DNA of 64,000 bases from Mageeibacillus sp. UBA6980 (GCA_002450095.1 DJYK01000001.1:45222-109221), one strand, 5' to 3'; shown: positions 32,403 through 41,472, counted from the stretch's first letter. The notes: a model not told the origin generated them from the letters alone. Translations and numbers: made by a program.

Positions 32403-33422
32403 TCACTTCGCCCGTCTCGTGCGGATCATCTTCGGGATAAGCTTGAACTTTCTGTATTGGCCTTTAAGAAAACAGTAGATCCCGGGAAATCTTCCGGCGG
32501 TTGCCTTGAACCTTTTTCGCTTGGAACTGTTCTCCTTGATCGAACGGAGTTTATTAAGATCGTATTTGCCGTCGGGATATAACTTCTCACAAAGAGCGAA
32601 CCATTCGTCGGCGTCTTCATCCATATAATAGGCTCCTTCTTCACGCCAAGGCTGATACTTGCCGCCGCCTGCAAAATGGATAACCGACGGACTTAAGTTT
32701 GCCTTATTAAATTCCTCTTTGGTGTATAGATTATCCGGTGTCTTTAATGAGACTTTACAGATATCCTCAGGTCTGAAGAATCTGTACGTGAACATCATGT
32801 TCGCGGATACCGGAAGCGTCGTGATCTGATCAAAATAAGCGACGTTCATGATCTCCTGATCCGCACCGAGGAAGGTGTTGCTAAGATCGATGGTCTTTAC
32901 CGCCTGTAAAAACTTCTCCGGAACGTTTTGCTTCCTGCATTCTCCTGCATCAAAAAGCAGTATCCCCGAATTGAAATACTTGTCTGTCTTACCGTGACCT
33001 ATAAGTATGTTTACGTATGATGTCGACTGATCGATAACGGCACCTATGGGATTACCTTTAAGGTCAAAATGAATGACAGGGGAAAGGTCGTTTCTTATAA
33101 GCGTATCGCAGTCAAGATAAAGGACTCTTCCTTCGCTTACATAGTCTGATATGAAGAATCTCGCATACGGCGAATATCCTCCGCGGTAGGGAGGAATGCC
33201 CGCTTCCACAAGCCTTCTCGATATATCATCTATCGGGATGAATTCGATCTTCGAATCAAACTCATCAGCGATTTTCTGAAGATCCGCTTTACGCTCTTCA
33301 AGATTCGATTCGATTATGTGTATTACAGCCTCTCCTTTAAGATGTGAAAGAAGAGAGTATAAACTGACGGCACAAAGCTCGCAGTAGTTCTTATCGGTAG
33401 CATAAAGAATGTGATCGGTCAT
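32403..33422 (-). CDS. GT8-family glycosyltransferase
   Basis: A 339-residue GT-A-fold enzyme. It starts DHILYATDKNYCELCAVSLYSLL, the nucleotide-sugar region of GT8, has the metal motif LYLDCDTLI (DCD), then HFDLKGNPIGAV, YFNSGILLFDAGE and AGADQEIMN-type (LGADQEIMNV), and VIHFAGGGKYQPW with the late metal histidine. It probably adds glucose or galactose to a surface glycan. The start at 33422 has no ribosome site, but a promoter lies just in front; a reading from 33476 would begin inside the terminator of the upstream gene. Confidence 0.9.
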   Translation of the reverse strand: MTDHILYATDKNYCELCAVSLYSLLSHLKGEAVIHIIESNLEERKADLQKIADEFDSKIEFIPIDDISRRLVEAGIPPYRGGYSPYARFFISDYVSEGRVLYLDCDTLIRNDLSPVIHFDLKGNPIGAVIDQSTSYVNILIGHGKTDKYFNSGILLFDAGECRKQNVPEKFLQAVKTIDLSNTFLGADQEIMNVAYFDQITTLPVSANMMFTYRFFRPEDICKVSLKTPDNLYTKEEFNKANLSPSVIHFAGGGKYQPWREEGAYYMDEDADEWFALCEKLYPDGKYDLNKLRSIKENSSKRKRFKATAGRFPGIYCFLKGQYRKFKLIPKMIRTRRAK

Positions 33423-33429
33423 ATATATT

Positions 33430-33457
33430 TTTATACCATAGAAAGAAAAAACAGCAA
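33430..33457 (-). promoter_or_regulatory. Promoter of the GT8 gene, predicting a leaderless transcript
   Basis: Read on the minus strand: TTGCTG (33457-33452), 16 bases, TATAAA (33435-33430), seven bases, ATG. Confidence 0.5.
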
Positions 33458-33463
33458 ACGAAA

Positions 33464-33507
33464 GAGGTTGTCTCAATGTGAACTTAAATCACTTATGAGA
33501 CAACCTC
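33464..33507 (-). terminator. Terminator hairpin after the DUF6465 gene
   Basis: Perfect 12-base arms GAGGTTGTCTCA/TGAGACAACCTC with a 20-base loop. On the minus strand it is followed by TTTCGTTT and then a T run. A stem of the same type is found at 43114-43148. Confidence 0.75.
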
Positions 33508-33530
33508 CTTAAGGTTAATCGATTCTGTTA

Positions 33531-33941
33531 TTAGAAAAGATCTACAGCCTTTCCGTCTGTATCATAGATCTTCTTCTCAGCAGCAACTACATAAACATCA
33601 CCGCCGAGCTTAGCAGCCTTCTTCTCGATATCCTTGATAGTGATCTTCTGGCCGTCGATCTCGATGAAGATCTTGCCGAGCTTCTTAGCAGCAGCCTTCT
33701 TAGCAGGTGCCTTCTTAGCAGCGGGCTTCTTGTCAGCAGCCTTCTTAGCAGGTGCCTTCTTAGCAGCGGGCTTCTTGTCAGCAGCCTTCTTAGCAGGTGC
33801 CTTCTTAGCAGCGGGCTTCTTAGCAGCAGCCTTCTTGGCAGGAGCCTTCTTAGCAGCAGGAGCAGCCTTTACTTCAGTCTTAGCAGCAGGAGCAGCAACA
33901 ACAGGTGCCTTAACTTCTACTTTCTTCTCATCTGTAACCAT
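33531..33941 (-). CDS. Histone-H1-like Lys/Ala-rich protein with DUF6465 domain
   Basis: A 136-residue protein. The first 90 residues are built from KKAPAKKAA, KKPAAKKAPAKKA and ADKKPAA repeats, the composition of histone H1 tails and of bacterial nucleoid proteins; the last 45 (KIFIEIDGQKITIKDIEKKA onwards) match the DUF6465 domain of Clostridia. ATG at 33941 follows GGAGG; a start 11 codons earlier lacks one. It should bind DNA or RNA through the basic tail. Its monotonous codons form a near-perfect DNA repeat at about 33690-33830. Function of the domain is not known. Confidence 0.85.
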   Translation of the reverse strand: MVTDEKKVEVKAPVVAAPAAKTEVKAAPAAKKAPAKKAAAKKPAAKKAPAKKAADKKPAAKKAPAKKAADKKPAAKKAPAKKAAAKKLGKIFIEIDGQKITIKDIEKKAAKLGGDVYVVAAEKKIYDTDGKAVDLF

Positions 33942-34158
33942 AACTACAATTTCCTCCAAACAGGTTTGATACACTTAATTTATATTTTTATGACATATAT
34001 GTCAATTCTATTTAAGTAATATTTTCTATAAAAAACAAAAAAGGCGTTACGGATAATTAGAACGAATTGAACAAACGAATCGTTGATTGTAAAACAGCAT
34101 TCCGCTTGAACTTACATAGCAAAAGTAATAAACTTTTATAAATAAGTCGGAGGGTCGG

Positions 34159-34851
34159 ATGAACGATAAACTCAAGGACATAGTCTATAGTGATCTGTTC
34201 AGATATACGGGTAACGCGAGACGTACGAAGTATATCTATACGACATATCTTCAGGAGCTCATCGGCAGCCCCGAGTTTCACTATATCTCTTTGATGAGAA
34301 GAACGAAGTTCTATTATGAGGATATTGCTCATCATGAAGGCTTCCTGAAATTTCTGTGTAAGGTAAGATACGAGTTCTTCAACTGGAGACTTACACGCCA
34401 GTCGCATAAGTATCACATCCAGATCCCGTATGATACGAAGATAGGCAAGGGTTTCTATCTTGCTCACTTCGGAAGAGTCATCATTCACCCCAAGGCAGAG
34501 ATCGGATATAACTGCAATGTGTCGACAGGTGTCGTTATCGGAACACAGTTCAGAGGTAAGAGGAAGGGTGCGCCTCATATAGGCAACTTCGTATGGATCG
34601 GTGCGAATGCAGTCATCGTCGGAAATATAACGATCGGTAATAACGTGCTCATAGCACCCGGAGCGTATGTTAATTTTGATGTTCCGGACGGTTCGATCGT
34701 TATAGGTAATCCGGGACTTATAAGAAGAGCTCCCGGAGCAACGCTCAGCTATATCAACAACACGATTCAGTTTGACGAGTATAACGTTATGTCTGAGACC
34801 GCTCCTGTAAACACTTCTTCTTATCCGACCAGACAGAGCAGGTACAAATGA
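34159..34851 (+). CDS. Serine O-acetyltransferase-like hexapeptide-repeat protein
   Basis: A 230-residue left-handed beta-helix acyltransferase. The N-terminal helical part (1-90) is shorter than in CysE; the beta-helix is GKGFYLAHFGRVIIHPKAEIG onwards with NCNVSTGVVIG, IGNFVWIGANAVIVGNITIGNNVLIAPGAYV and GNPG. The catalytic His in LAHFG is present (CysE has DIHH-like). It resembles serine acetyltransferases found in polysaccharide loci. A strong GGAGGG precedes ATG, and the stop overlaps the next gene. Confidence 0.85.
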   Translation: MNDKLKDIVYSDLFRYTGNARRTKYIYTTYLQELIGSPEFHYISLMRRTKFYYEDIAHHEGFLKFLCKVRYEFFNWRLTRQSHKYHIQIPYDTKIGKGFYLAHFGRVIIHPKAEIGYNCNVSTGVVIGTQFRGKRKGAPHIGNFVWIGANAVIVGNITIGNNVLIAPGAYVNFDVPDGSIVIGNPGLIRRAPGATLSYINNTIQFDEYNVMSETAPVNTSSYPTRQSRYK

Positions 34852-36095
34852 TAATCACGAGTGAAGTTTATGAGAACAGAAGAAGAGAATTGATAAACCG
34901 CATCCCGGAAGGATCAGCGGTTTTTCTTTTCGCAGGTAAGGGGAGACCCATGAGTCAGGATACGGATTACCGTTTCCTTCCCGACAGGAATTTCTTCTAC
35001 CTTACCGGGTTAACCTACGAGGACGGCAGGCTTGTAATCATCAAGGAAAAAGACGGGTCGTCACGGCAGATGCTTTTCGCATTGAAGCAAAGTGAGATAG
35101 TTGAGAGGTGGCACGGCAAGAGGGTTCCGTTCGAGGTCTTAAGCAGGACCAGCGGGATAGCGACGGAGAACATATTCGACGTTGAAGAATTCGACGAGAA
35201 GGTTTACGACCTTCTGAGAGAATACGAAGTTCTTATAGACGGAACATCGATCGCTTCGGAGGTAAGTTCATTCTCCTCGTCGTGTGAGGTCTACGGTGAT
35301 GTCGGTCCTGCGCTTACCGATATGAGGATGGTAAAAAGTCAGGAGGAAACGGACGCCATCGTCGAAGCCGCAGTCATTACCGAAGAAGCCATAGATGAGA
35401 TGAAGACTCTGATTCGCCCGGGCGTTACGGAGCTCATGCTCTACACGAAGCTTGAATATGAGATGGCAAGAAGGGGATCTCTCATCCCTGCTTTCTCCAC
35501 GATAGTGTCCATAGGAACGAATGCTTTCTATCTTCATCACAGCGAGCCGGAAGATGCTTCGGGTGCAGTCGCGAAGAAAGGCGACATCATACAGATCGAT
35601 GTCGGTGCTAGATGTATGGGATACTGTGCGGATATCTCGCGCGTGTTCATAGTAGGTGTTCCCGATGACGAGGAAGAAGCCTCAAGAAGACAAAAGCTCC
35701 TCACGCTGATACGGACACTTCGCAAGCGTGCGTTCGAATTCATCGCTCCCGGTCAGACGTTTACGACTCTTAATCAGGAGATGAGAAGGATCACCGGAGA
35801 GTATCTTACGGAATGGGGACTTCTTAAGAAGGACTATACCGACGAGGATGTCAAAGCATATTACTGGCACAATACGTCGCATCACATGGGACTTGACGTT
35901 CACGACATATGCGAGAGGGAGAAGCCTTTTGCCGAAGGCAATTGTCTCGCGGTAGAACCCGGAGTCTATATCAAAGAGTGGGGTATCGGTTTCAGGATCG
36001 AGGACGATGTCGTCGTTACATCGGACGGATGCAGACTCCTGTCTTCCGGGCTTGATTCGGATGAATCCGTGTATGTGAAAGGTTCGGATATATGA
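34848..36095 (+). CDS. Xaa-Pro aminopeptidase family peptidase (M24B)
   Basis: A 415-residue metallopeptidase. N-terminal creatinase-type domain (1-175) includes DYRFLPDRNFFYLTGL, typical of aminopeptidase P. The pita-bread metal site is complete: Asp in IQIDVGARCMGYCADISRVF (two Asp), His in HHMGLDVHD, Glu in VEPGVYI and Glu in RIEDDVVVT. It removes N-terminal residues before proline and acts in the cytoplasm. Overlaps both neighbours by four bases, so it is in an operon with the acetyltransferase and the hydrolase-like gene. Confidence 0.93.
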   Translation: MIITSEVYENRRRELINRIPEGSAVFLFAGKGRPMSQDTDYRFLPDRNFFYLTGLTYEDGRLVIIKEKDGSSRQMLFALKQSEIVERWHGKRVPFEVLSRTSGIATENIFDVEEFDEKVYDLLREYEVLIDGTSIASEVSSFSSSCEVYGDVGPALTDMRMVKSQEETDAIVEAAVITEEAIDEMKTLIRPGVTELMLYTKLEYEMARRGSLIPAFSTIVSIGTNAFYLHHSEPEDASGAVAKKGDIIQIDVGARCMGYCADISRVFIVGVPDDEEEASRRQKLLTLIRTLRKRAFEFIAPGQTFTTLNQEMRRITGEYLTEWGLLKKDYTDEDVKAYYWHNTSHHMGLDVHDICEREKPFAEGNCLAVEPGVYIKEWGIGFRIEDDVVVTSDGCRLLSSGLDSDESVYVKGSDI

Positions 36096-37081
36096 GGATA
36101 CTGTTTATATCTCTCATAGTCCTTCTGGTCCTGCTTACGGGACTGCTTGTGTTTCTTATGTACAGGTCCTTTATCATAAAACTCTTCAGACAGATATTCG
36201 GTCGTAAAAGTCCGGTTCCGAAGGTCGACAGATCTCCTATCAAGATAGATCAGAAGACTATATTCGGCAGGGGCAAGAACTGGTTCTACACGACACGAGC
36301 CGAATACCTTAACGTAAGGATCGATTCGTTCGACGGTACAAAGCTGTCAGGATATTTCCGTCCTGCCGCCGACAGGTCGACGAGGTTCGCGGTCCTTCTG
36401 ATGCATGCGTATGATGAACATCCGACGGAGACTGCAGCATATGCGAGGCTCATGATGCGCCAGATCGAGTGTCATGTCCTGATCGCTCACCAGAGAGCTC
36501 ATCAGATGAGCGGCGGAAGATACTGCACATTCGGTATCTACGAGAGCGTCGACCTTATGAGGTGGATAGAATTCTTAAGAAGACAGGTAGGCCCTGATGT
36601 TAAGGTCTTCATAGTCGGCAGAGGGATCGGCGGGACAGCGGCTCTCCTCGCCGCCGAGCAGCCCGATTTTCCTTCGGATGTAGCGGGGATAATAGCAGAC
36701 AGCCCTCTGACGGTCCTTAACGACTATGTCGAAGCGGAAGTAAAGAGGTTGAAGGGCTTCAGTTCGCAGATGATCATGAACTCGCTTAATAAGAGATTTG
36801 CCGACAAGCTCAATACCGGATTCTCGGCAGGAGATGCCGTCAGAGGCGCTTCAAAGATCAAGGTTCCCGTATTGATGTTCTCTTCGGCAAACGATACGAT
36901 AACGCCCCCCGAGAGCGTGCGTGCTCTCTACGATGATCTTCGATGCCGTAAAAGACTTCTTACGTTCGATAATGCAACTCACCTTATGGCGTACGACCGT
37001 ACTCCCGCTTATGTCGAGCGTGAGGTGAGAGCATTTGTGGAACAGTGCGTAGTTCGGCTTGTAAGTATCGGAAAAATGTAG
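36092..37081 (+). CDS. Membrane-anchored alpha/beta-hydrolase-fold protein lacking the nucleophile serine
   Basis: A 329-residue protein with one N-terminal transmembrane helix (1-25) and an alpha/beta-hydrolase domain (about 80-320). The nucleophile elbow reads VGRGIGGTAALLA where hydrolases have GxSxGG: the serine position is glycine. The later acid (NDTITPPESV) and histidine (FDNATHLMAYDR) are in place. The protein may therefore be non-catalytic, or use another residue. It overlaps the M24 peptidase gene by four bases. The stop lies 17 bases before the TPP riboswitch. Confidence 0.82.
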   Translation: MRILFISLIVLLVLLTGLLVFLMYRSFIIKLFRQIFGRKSPVPKVDRSPIKIDQKTIFGRGKNWFYTTRAEYLNVRIDSFDGTKLSGYFRPAADRSTRFAVLLMHAYDEHPTETAAYARLMMRQIECHVLIAHQRAHQMSGGRYCTFGIYESVDLMRWIEFLRRQVGPDVKVFIVGRGIGGTAALLAAEQPDFPSDVAGIIADSPLTVLNDYVEAEVKRLKGFSSQMIMNSLNKRFADKLNTGFSAGDAVRGASKIKVPVLMFSSANDTITPPESVRALYDDLRCRKRLLTFDNATHLMAYDRTPAYVEREVRAFVEQCVVRLVSIGKM

Positions 37082-37098
37082 TATATTCTGTGTCGCAA

Positions 37099-37185
37099 AA
37101 CCGGGGAGCAGGTGTGACTTTGCTGAGAGTGGGCTTATAAGTCCTGACCCGAGAACCTGTACGGATAATGCCGGCGAAGGGAGTT
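37099..37185 (+). promoter_or_regulatory. TPP (THI-box) riboswitch
   Basis: The conserved elements are in order: GGGGAGC, TGCTGAGAG, TGACCCGAGAACCTG, GGATAATGCCGGCG, AAGGGAGTT. The closing P1 helix (AACC/GAGTT region) includes the AAGGGAG that serves as ribosome site for thiT ten bases on, so TPP binding would hide it. Control is therefore likely at translation. No separate terminator stem is seen. Confidence 0.95.
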
Positions 37186-37193
37186 GATTATTT

Positions 37194-37811
37194 ATGACCG
37201 GAAATTCCAAATCTATGCTCAGATCTTCCAATAAAGAGAGGATCCTTTCAATCGTAACGGGCGGAATAGTAGTTGCGCTTTCTTTTATTCTGTCCAACCT
37301 GAAGCTTTTCGAGATGCCTATGGGAGGTTCGGTGACACCCGCCGCGATCTTTCCTATCGTGGTCTATGCAGTCTCATTCGGACCCGGATGGGGATTCGCG
37401 GCCGCTGTTGTCTACAGCATACTTCAGGTCATATCGGGACTTGAGTGGTTCGTGACGCCGTTCCAGATGGTGCTCGACTATGTACTGGGCTATACGACGC
37501 TCGGCATCATCGGTTTTGCCGCGATGCCGAAGGGAGAGAGGCTTAAGTTTTCCAATCCCATAAAGCGATTTGTAAACGGCAGCATAATAAGGACCATTAT
37601 CTTTACCGTTATCTCCTACGTCGTAAGGTGGTTCTGCTCGGTCCTCTCGGGTGTTATCTTCTATGCCGAATACGCGGGAGACATGAATCCCTGGATCTAT
37701 TCCATGGTGTATAACGGAAGCTTCCTCGCGGCCGACCTCGGAGTGCTTTTGACCGTTCTCATAGTGATGTATTTTATATTAAGCGGAGCATATAAAGTAC
37801 AAAAAGATTGA
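37194..37811 (+). CDS. thiT: Energy-coupled thiamine transporter ThiT
   Basis: A 205-residue S-component with six hydrophobic helices. EMPMGGSVTPAAIFPIVV, GPGWGFAAAVVYSILQ, FQMVLDYVLGYTTLGI and late WIYSMVYNGSFLAADL are the ThiT substrate-site regions. The TPP riboswitch directly upstream confirms thiamine. It would use the shared ECF energising module (EcfA, EcfA', EcfT) encoded elsewhere. No thiamine synthesis genes are nearby, so uptake may be the main source. Confidence 0.95.
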   Translation: MTGNSKSMLRSSNKERILSIVTGGIVVALSFILSNLKLFEMPMGGSVTPAAIFPIVVYAVSFGPGWGFAAAVVYSILQVISGLEWFVTPFQMVLDYVLGYTTLGIIGFAAMPKGERLKFSNPIKRFVNGSIIRTIIFTVISYVVRWFCSVLSGVIFYAEYAGDMNPWIYSMVYNGSFLAADLGVLLTVLIVMYFILSGAYKVQKD

Positions 37812-37884
37812 TATTACTCCGAAAGTCTTTTTTGAAGCCTGAGTTTATGTTAATATAGGCGGATAAAAATAATGGGGGTAATCT

Positions 37885-39393
37885 ATGGCAACGATTTTTG
37901 AGCAGGAATCAAGAACTTTCAGCGAATACCTTTTGATACCGAACCTTACTACGGAGAAGAATACTCCGGATCAGGTTGATCTCTCGGCTCCGATCTGTAA
38001 GTACAGGAAGGGACAGGAGGAATCCAAACTCAAGATCAATATACCTGTCGTATCTGCCGTAATGCAGGCGGTATCCGATGACGGAATGGCGATCGCTCTC
38101 GCAAGATGCGGAGGTATGTCGTTCATTTTCCAGTCACAGTCCATCGAATCTCAGTGCGAGATGATAAGGAAGGTTAAGAAGTACAAAGCGGGAATCGTTG
38201 CTTCGGATTCAAATGTTTCTCCCGATGCCACTTTGGCGGATGTTCTTGCACTTCGCGAGGAGAAGGGCCACGGAACGGTAGCAGTTACCGAAGACGGAAC
38301 TGCAGAAGGCAAGCTTCTCGGTCTCGTAACCACAAGAGATTATCGTGTCAGCCGTATGTCAACAGACGAGAAGGTATCGACCTTCATGACACCTATCGAT
38401 AAGCTCGTTACCGCCCCTGAGGGCACAACGCTTAAGGTCGCTAACGACATAATCTGGGACAATAAGATCAACCAGCTTCCGATCATCGACAAGGACGGAA
38501 GGCTCGTTGGTCTTGTTTTCCGTAAGGACTACGAATTCCACAAGGCAAACCCCTCGGAGCTTCTCGATAAGGATAAGAAGCTCATCGTAGGCGCAGGTAT
38601 CAATACCAGAGACTACGAGCAGAGAGTTCCCGCTCTGATCGAAGCAGGTGCCGACGCGCTCTGCCTCGACTCATCGGACGGTTTCTCCGTATGGCAGCAG
38701 AGGGCTCTCGAGTGGATCAAGAGCAATTATCCCGATGTCATCGTTGGTGCCGGTAATGTCGTAGATGCGGAAGGATTTAAGTTCCTTGCAGACTGCGGTG
38801 CCGACTTCATCAAGATCGGTATCGGCGGCGGTTCCATCTGTATCACACGTGAGCAGAAGGGTATCGGATGCGGTCAGGCTTCTGCGGTTCTCGCAGTATC
38901 CGAGGCTCGCGACAAGTACTTTAAGGAGACGGGTATCTACATCCCGCTTTGCTCCGACGGCGGTATCGTTCACGATTACCACATGGCTCTGGCTCTTGCG
39001 ATGGGCGCCGACTTCATGATGCTCGGCCGTTATTTCGCGAGATTCGATGAGTCTCCCACGAGAAAGCTCCTTGTCGGAGGCACTTATGTTAAGGAATACT
39101 GGGGTGAGGGCTCCAACCGTGCCCGTAACTGGCAGCGTTACGACGACGGCGGCAAGGGAGGAAAGATGGCTTTCGAAGAAGGCGTAGATTCCTATGTTCC
39201 TTATGCAGGTAAGCTCAAGGATAACCTCGATACATCTCTCGCTAAGGTCAAGGCCACGATGTGTTCCTGCGGATCATCCTCGATCGAGGAATTCCAGGAG
39301 AAGGCAAGGCTTGTTGTCGTATCGTCCACGTCCATCATCGAGGGCGGCGCTCACGACGTAATCCAGAAGGAAAGCGACAGGACCGCGAGATAA
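37885..39393 (+). CDS. guaB: IMP dehydrogenase
   Basis: A 502-residue TIM-barrel enzyme oxidising IMP to XMP in guanine nucleotide synthesis. The tandem CBS pair is at about 110-235; the catalytic loop cysteine is in IGIGGGSICITREQKG; DGGIVHDYHMALALAMGADFMMLG (partly) is the phosphate-binding region, and the flap region with arginine-tyrosine (WQRYDDGG) follows. Slight differences from the canonical GSIC(T)T motif (ICIT) are normal for this clostridial branch. GGGGG before the ATG is the ribosome site. Confidence 0.95.
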   Translation: MATIFEQESRTFSEYLLIPNLTTEKNTPDQVDLSAPICKYRKGQEESKLKINIPVVSAVMQAVSDDGMAIALARCGGMSFIFQSQSIESQCEMIRKVKKYKAGIVASDSNVSPDATLADVLALREEKGHGTVAVTEDGTAEGKLLGLVTTRDYRVSRMSTDEKVSTFMTPIDKLVTAPEGTTLKVANDIIWDNKINQLPIIDKDGRLVGLVFRKDYEFHKANPSELLDKDKKLIVGAGINTRDYEQRVPALIEAGADALCLDSSDGFSVWQQRALEWIKSNYPDVIVGAGNVVDAEGFKFLADCGADFIKIGIGGGSICITREQKGIGCGQASAVLAVSEARDKYFKETGIYIPLCSDGGIVHDYHMALALAMGADFMMLGRYFARFDESPTRKLLVGGTYVKEYWGEGSNRARNWQRYDDGGKGGKMAFEEGVDSYVPYAGKLKDNLDTSLAKVKATMCSCGSSSIEEFQEKARLVVVSSTSIIEGGAHDVIQKESDRTAR

Positions 39394-39436
39394 AAGGCTA
39401 ACAAAATTCAGTTAATACATAAAAAGGAGAACTACA

Positions 39437-39919
39437 ATGGCTGAAGAGAACAAGAAGATGATATATACCCAGGAAGGTTATAAGAGACTCCAGGACGAAC
39501 TTGCAGAGCTTACTACCACCAAGAGAGCCGAGATCGCAGGAAGACTCGAAGAGGCAAGAGCTCAGGGAGACTTGTCGGAGAACGCCGAGTACAGCGATGC
39601 TCTGGACGAGCAGGCTAAGAACGAAGCACGTATCCTCGAGATCACCAACCTCCTTAAGAATTCCGAGATCATCAAGGATGAGGATATCTCAACAACTAAC
39701 GTATCCCTCGGATCCAAGGTAACGATCCGTGACGAAGAGACCAAGACAGAGGAGGTCTATGAGGTTGTTGCATCCAATGACTCGGAGATCTCTTCTAACA
39801 GAATCTCTGTTGAGTCCCCTATCGGCAAGGCCATAATCGGCAAGAAGAAGGGTGCTTCAGTAACAGTTACGACGCCTGCAGGTCAGTTCAAGTACAAGAT
39901 CATCAAGCTCGAGAAGTAA
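39437..39919 (+). CDS. greA: Transcription elongation factor GreA
   Basis: A 160-residue protein: N-terminal coiled coil with ARAQGDLSENAEYSDALDEQ, including the acidic tip D and E residues that enter the RNA polymerase channel, and a C-terminal FKBP-like domain (VSLGSKVTIRD to IIKLEK). It stimulates cleavage of backtracked RNA. AAAGGAG precedes the ATG. It is followed 29 bases on by lysS, a common clostridial order. Confidence 0.96.
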   Translation: MAEENKKMIYTQEGYKRLQDELAELTTTKRAEIAGRLEEARAQGDLSENAEYSDALDEQAKNEARILEITNLLKNSEIIKDEDISTTNVSLGSKVTIRDEETKTEEVYEVVASNDSEISSNRISVESPIGKAIIGKKKGASVTVTTPAGQFKYKIIKLEK

Positions 39920-39948
39920 TAAACAAATAAAGAAACTAGGAAATATCA

Positions 39949-41472
39949 ATGGCAGAAGAACAGCAGAATAAGAAGAAGTGGCAGCAGGAAGCGGAGAAGG
40001 AGCTCTCTACCGAGGAGATACAGGAGCAGACTCTTAACCGTATCAATAAGCTTAATGAGCTTAAGGCGAAGGGTAAGGATCCTTACGAGGAATTAACTTA
40101 CGACGTTACGGCTCATTCAACGGACATCACGGGTGACTTTGAGAAATACGATGGTCAGACGGTCCGTGTTGCCGGAAGACTCATGAGCAAGCGCGGCATG
40201 GGTAAGGTCTCATTCTGCGATCTTCACGACAGATTGGGCAAGATCCAGATCTTCACAAAGATCGATGCCCTTCCCGAAGAGGACTATAAGGCTTGGCAGA
40301 ATCTCGACATCGGTGATATCGTTGGCGTCGAGGGAACGGTATTCCGCACCCAAAGAGGCGAGATATCCATTCAGACCTCTTCGTACGTTCTTCTGTCCAA
40401 GTGTCTGCATCCTCTGCCTAACAAGTATCAGGGGCTCAAGGATCCCGATATGAGATACCGTCAAAGATATCTCGATCTTATAATGAATCCCCAGGTCAAG
40501 GATACATTCGAGAAAAGATCCAGGATCATCAAGGAGATCCGTAACTTCCTCGATGCCAGAGACTTTATGGAGGTTGAGACTCCTTTGCTCGTAAGCAATG
40601 CCGGCGGTGCCGCCGCGCGTCCTTTCGAGACGCATTACAATGCTCTTGATGAGGATGTCAAGCTCCGTATCTCGCTCGAGCTCTATCTGAAGAGGCTGAT
40701 CGTCGGAGGCATGGAGCGCGTCTATGAGATCGGAAGAGTATTCCGTAACGAGGGTGTTGACACGCGTCACAACCCGGAATTTACCCTGATGGAACTCTAT
40801 CAGGCGTACACAGATTATAACGGCATGATGGAACTTACGGAGTCCATGTTCAGATACTTGGCCGAGAAGGTCTGCGGCACGACACTCATCAAGTACGGCG
40901 ACCTTGAGATCGACTTCGGCAAGCCTTTTGAGAGGCTTACCATGAACGATGCCATTAAGAAGTATGCCGGCATCGACTTCGATGAAGTAAAGTCTGACGA
41001 GGAGGCTAAGGCTCTCGCGAAGGAGCACCACATCGAGTTCGAGGATCGTCACACCAAGGGCGATATCGTGAACCTCTTCTTTGAAGAATACTGTGAGAAG
41101 AACCTTCTCCAGCCAACGTTCATTATGGATCACCCCATCGAGATCTCTCCTCTTACGAAGAAGAAGAAGGGGGCTCCCGGCAAGGTCGAAAGATTCGAAT
41201 TATTCATCAACACATGGGAGATGTGTAACGCATATTCAGAGCTCAACGATCCTATCGACCAGAGGGAAAGATTCAAGGCTCAGGATGCTGCATTCGAAGC
41301 AGGCGACGAGGAAGCAAACCACACAGACGAAGACTTCCTTAACGCTCTCGAATACGGTATGCCCCCCACGGGCGGCATCGGCTACGGCATCGACCGCCTT
41401 GTCATGCTCCTGACGGACAGCCCGAGCATAAGGGATGTGCTGTTGTTCCCGACACTCAAATCAATCGGGTAA
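39949..41472 (+). CDS. lysS: Lysyl-tRNA synthetase (class II)
   Basis: A 507-residue class IIb synthetase. OB-fold anticodon domain at about 60-165, then motif 1 (EIRNFLDARDFMEVETPLL), motif 2 (YEIGRVFRNEGVDTRHNPEFTLMELYQAY, seen in part) and motif 3 (GYGIDRLVMLLTDSPSIRDVLLFP). Length and motifs are full. It is the last gene of the greA-lysS unit and is followed by a terminator. Confidence 0.97.
   Translation: MAEEQQNKKKWQQEAEKELSTEEIQEQTLNRINKLNELKAKGKDPYEELTYDVTAHSTDITGDFEKYDGQTVRVAGRLMSKRGMGKVSFCDLHDRLGKIQIFTKIDALPEEDYKAWQNLDIGDIVGVEGTVFRTQRGEISIQTSSYVLLSKCLHPLPNKYQGLKDPDMRYRQRYLDLIMNPQVKDTFEKRSRIIKEIRNFLDARDFMEVETPLLVSNAGGAAARPFETHYNALDEDVKLRISLELYLKRLIVGGMERVYEIGRVFRNEGVDTRHNPEFTLMELYQAYTDYNGMMELTESMFRYLAEKVCGTTLIKYGDLEIDFGKPFERLTMNDAIKKYAGIDFDEVKSDEEAKALAKEHHIEFEDRHTKGDIVNLFFEEYCEKNLLQPTFIMDHPIEISPLTKKKKGAPGKVERFELFINTWEMCNAYSELNDPIDQRERFKAQDAAFEAGDEEANHTDEDFLNALEYGMPPTGGIGYGIDRLVMLLTDSPSIRDVLLFPTLKSIG

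Noticed and set aside
33690..33830. Low-complexity DNA repeat as a separate repeat element
   Set aside because: It is explained by the Lys/Ala/Pro codons of the DUF6465 protein.
40210..41133. 307-codon minus-strand frame over lysS
   Set aside because: Antisense of lysyl-tRNA synthetase.
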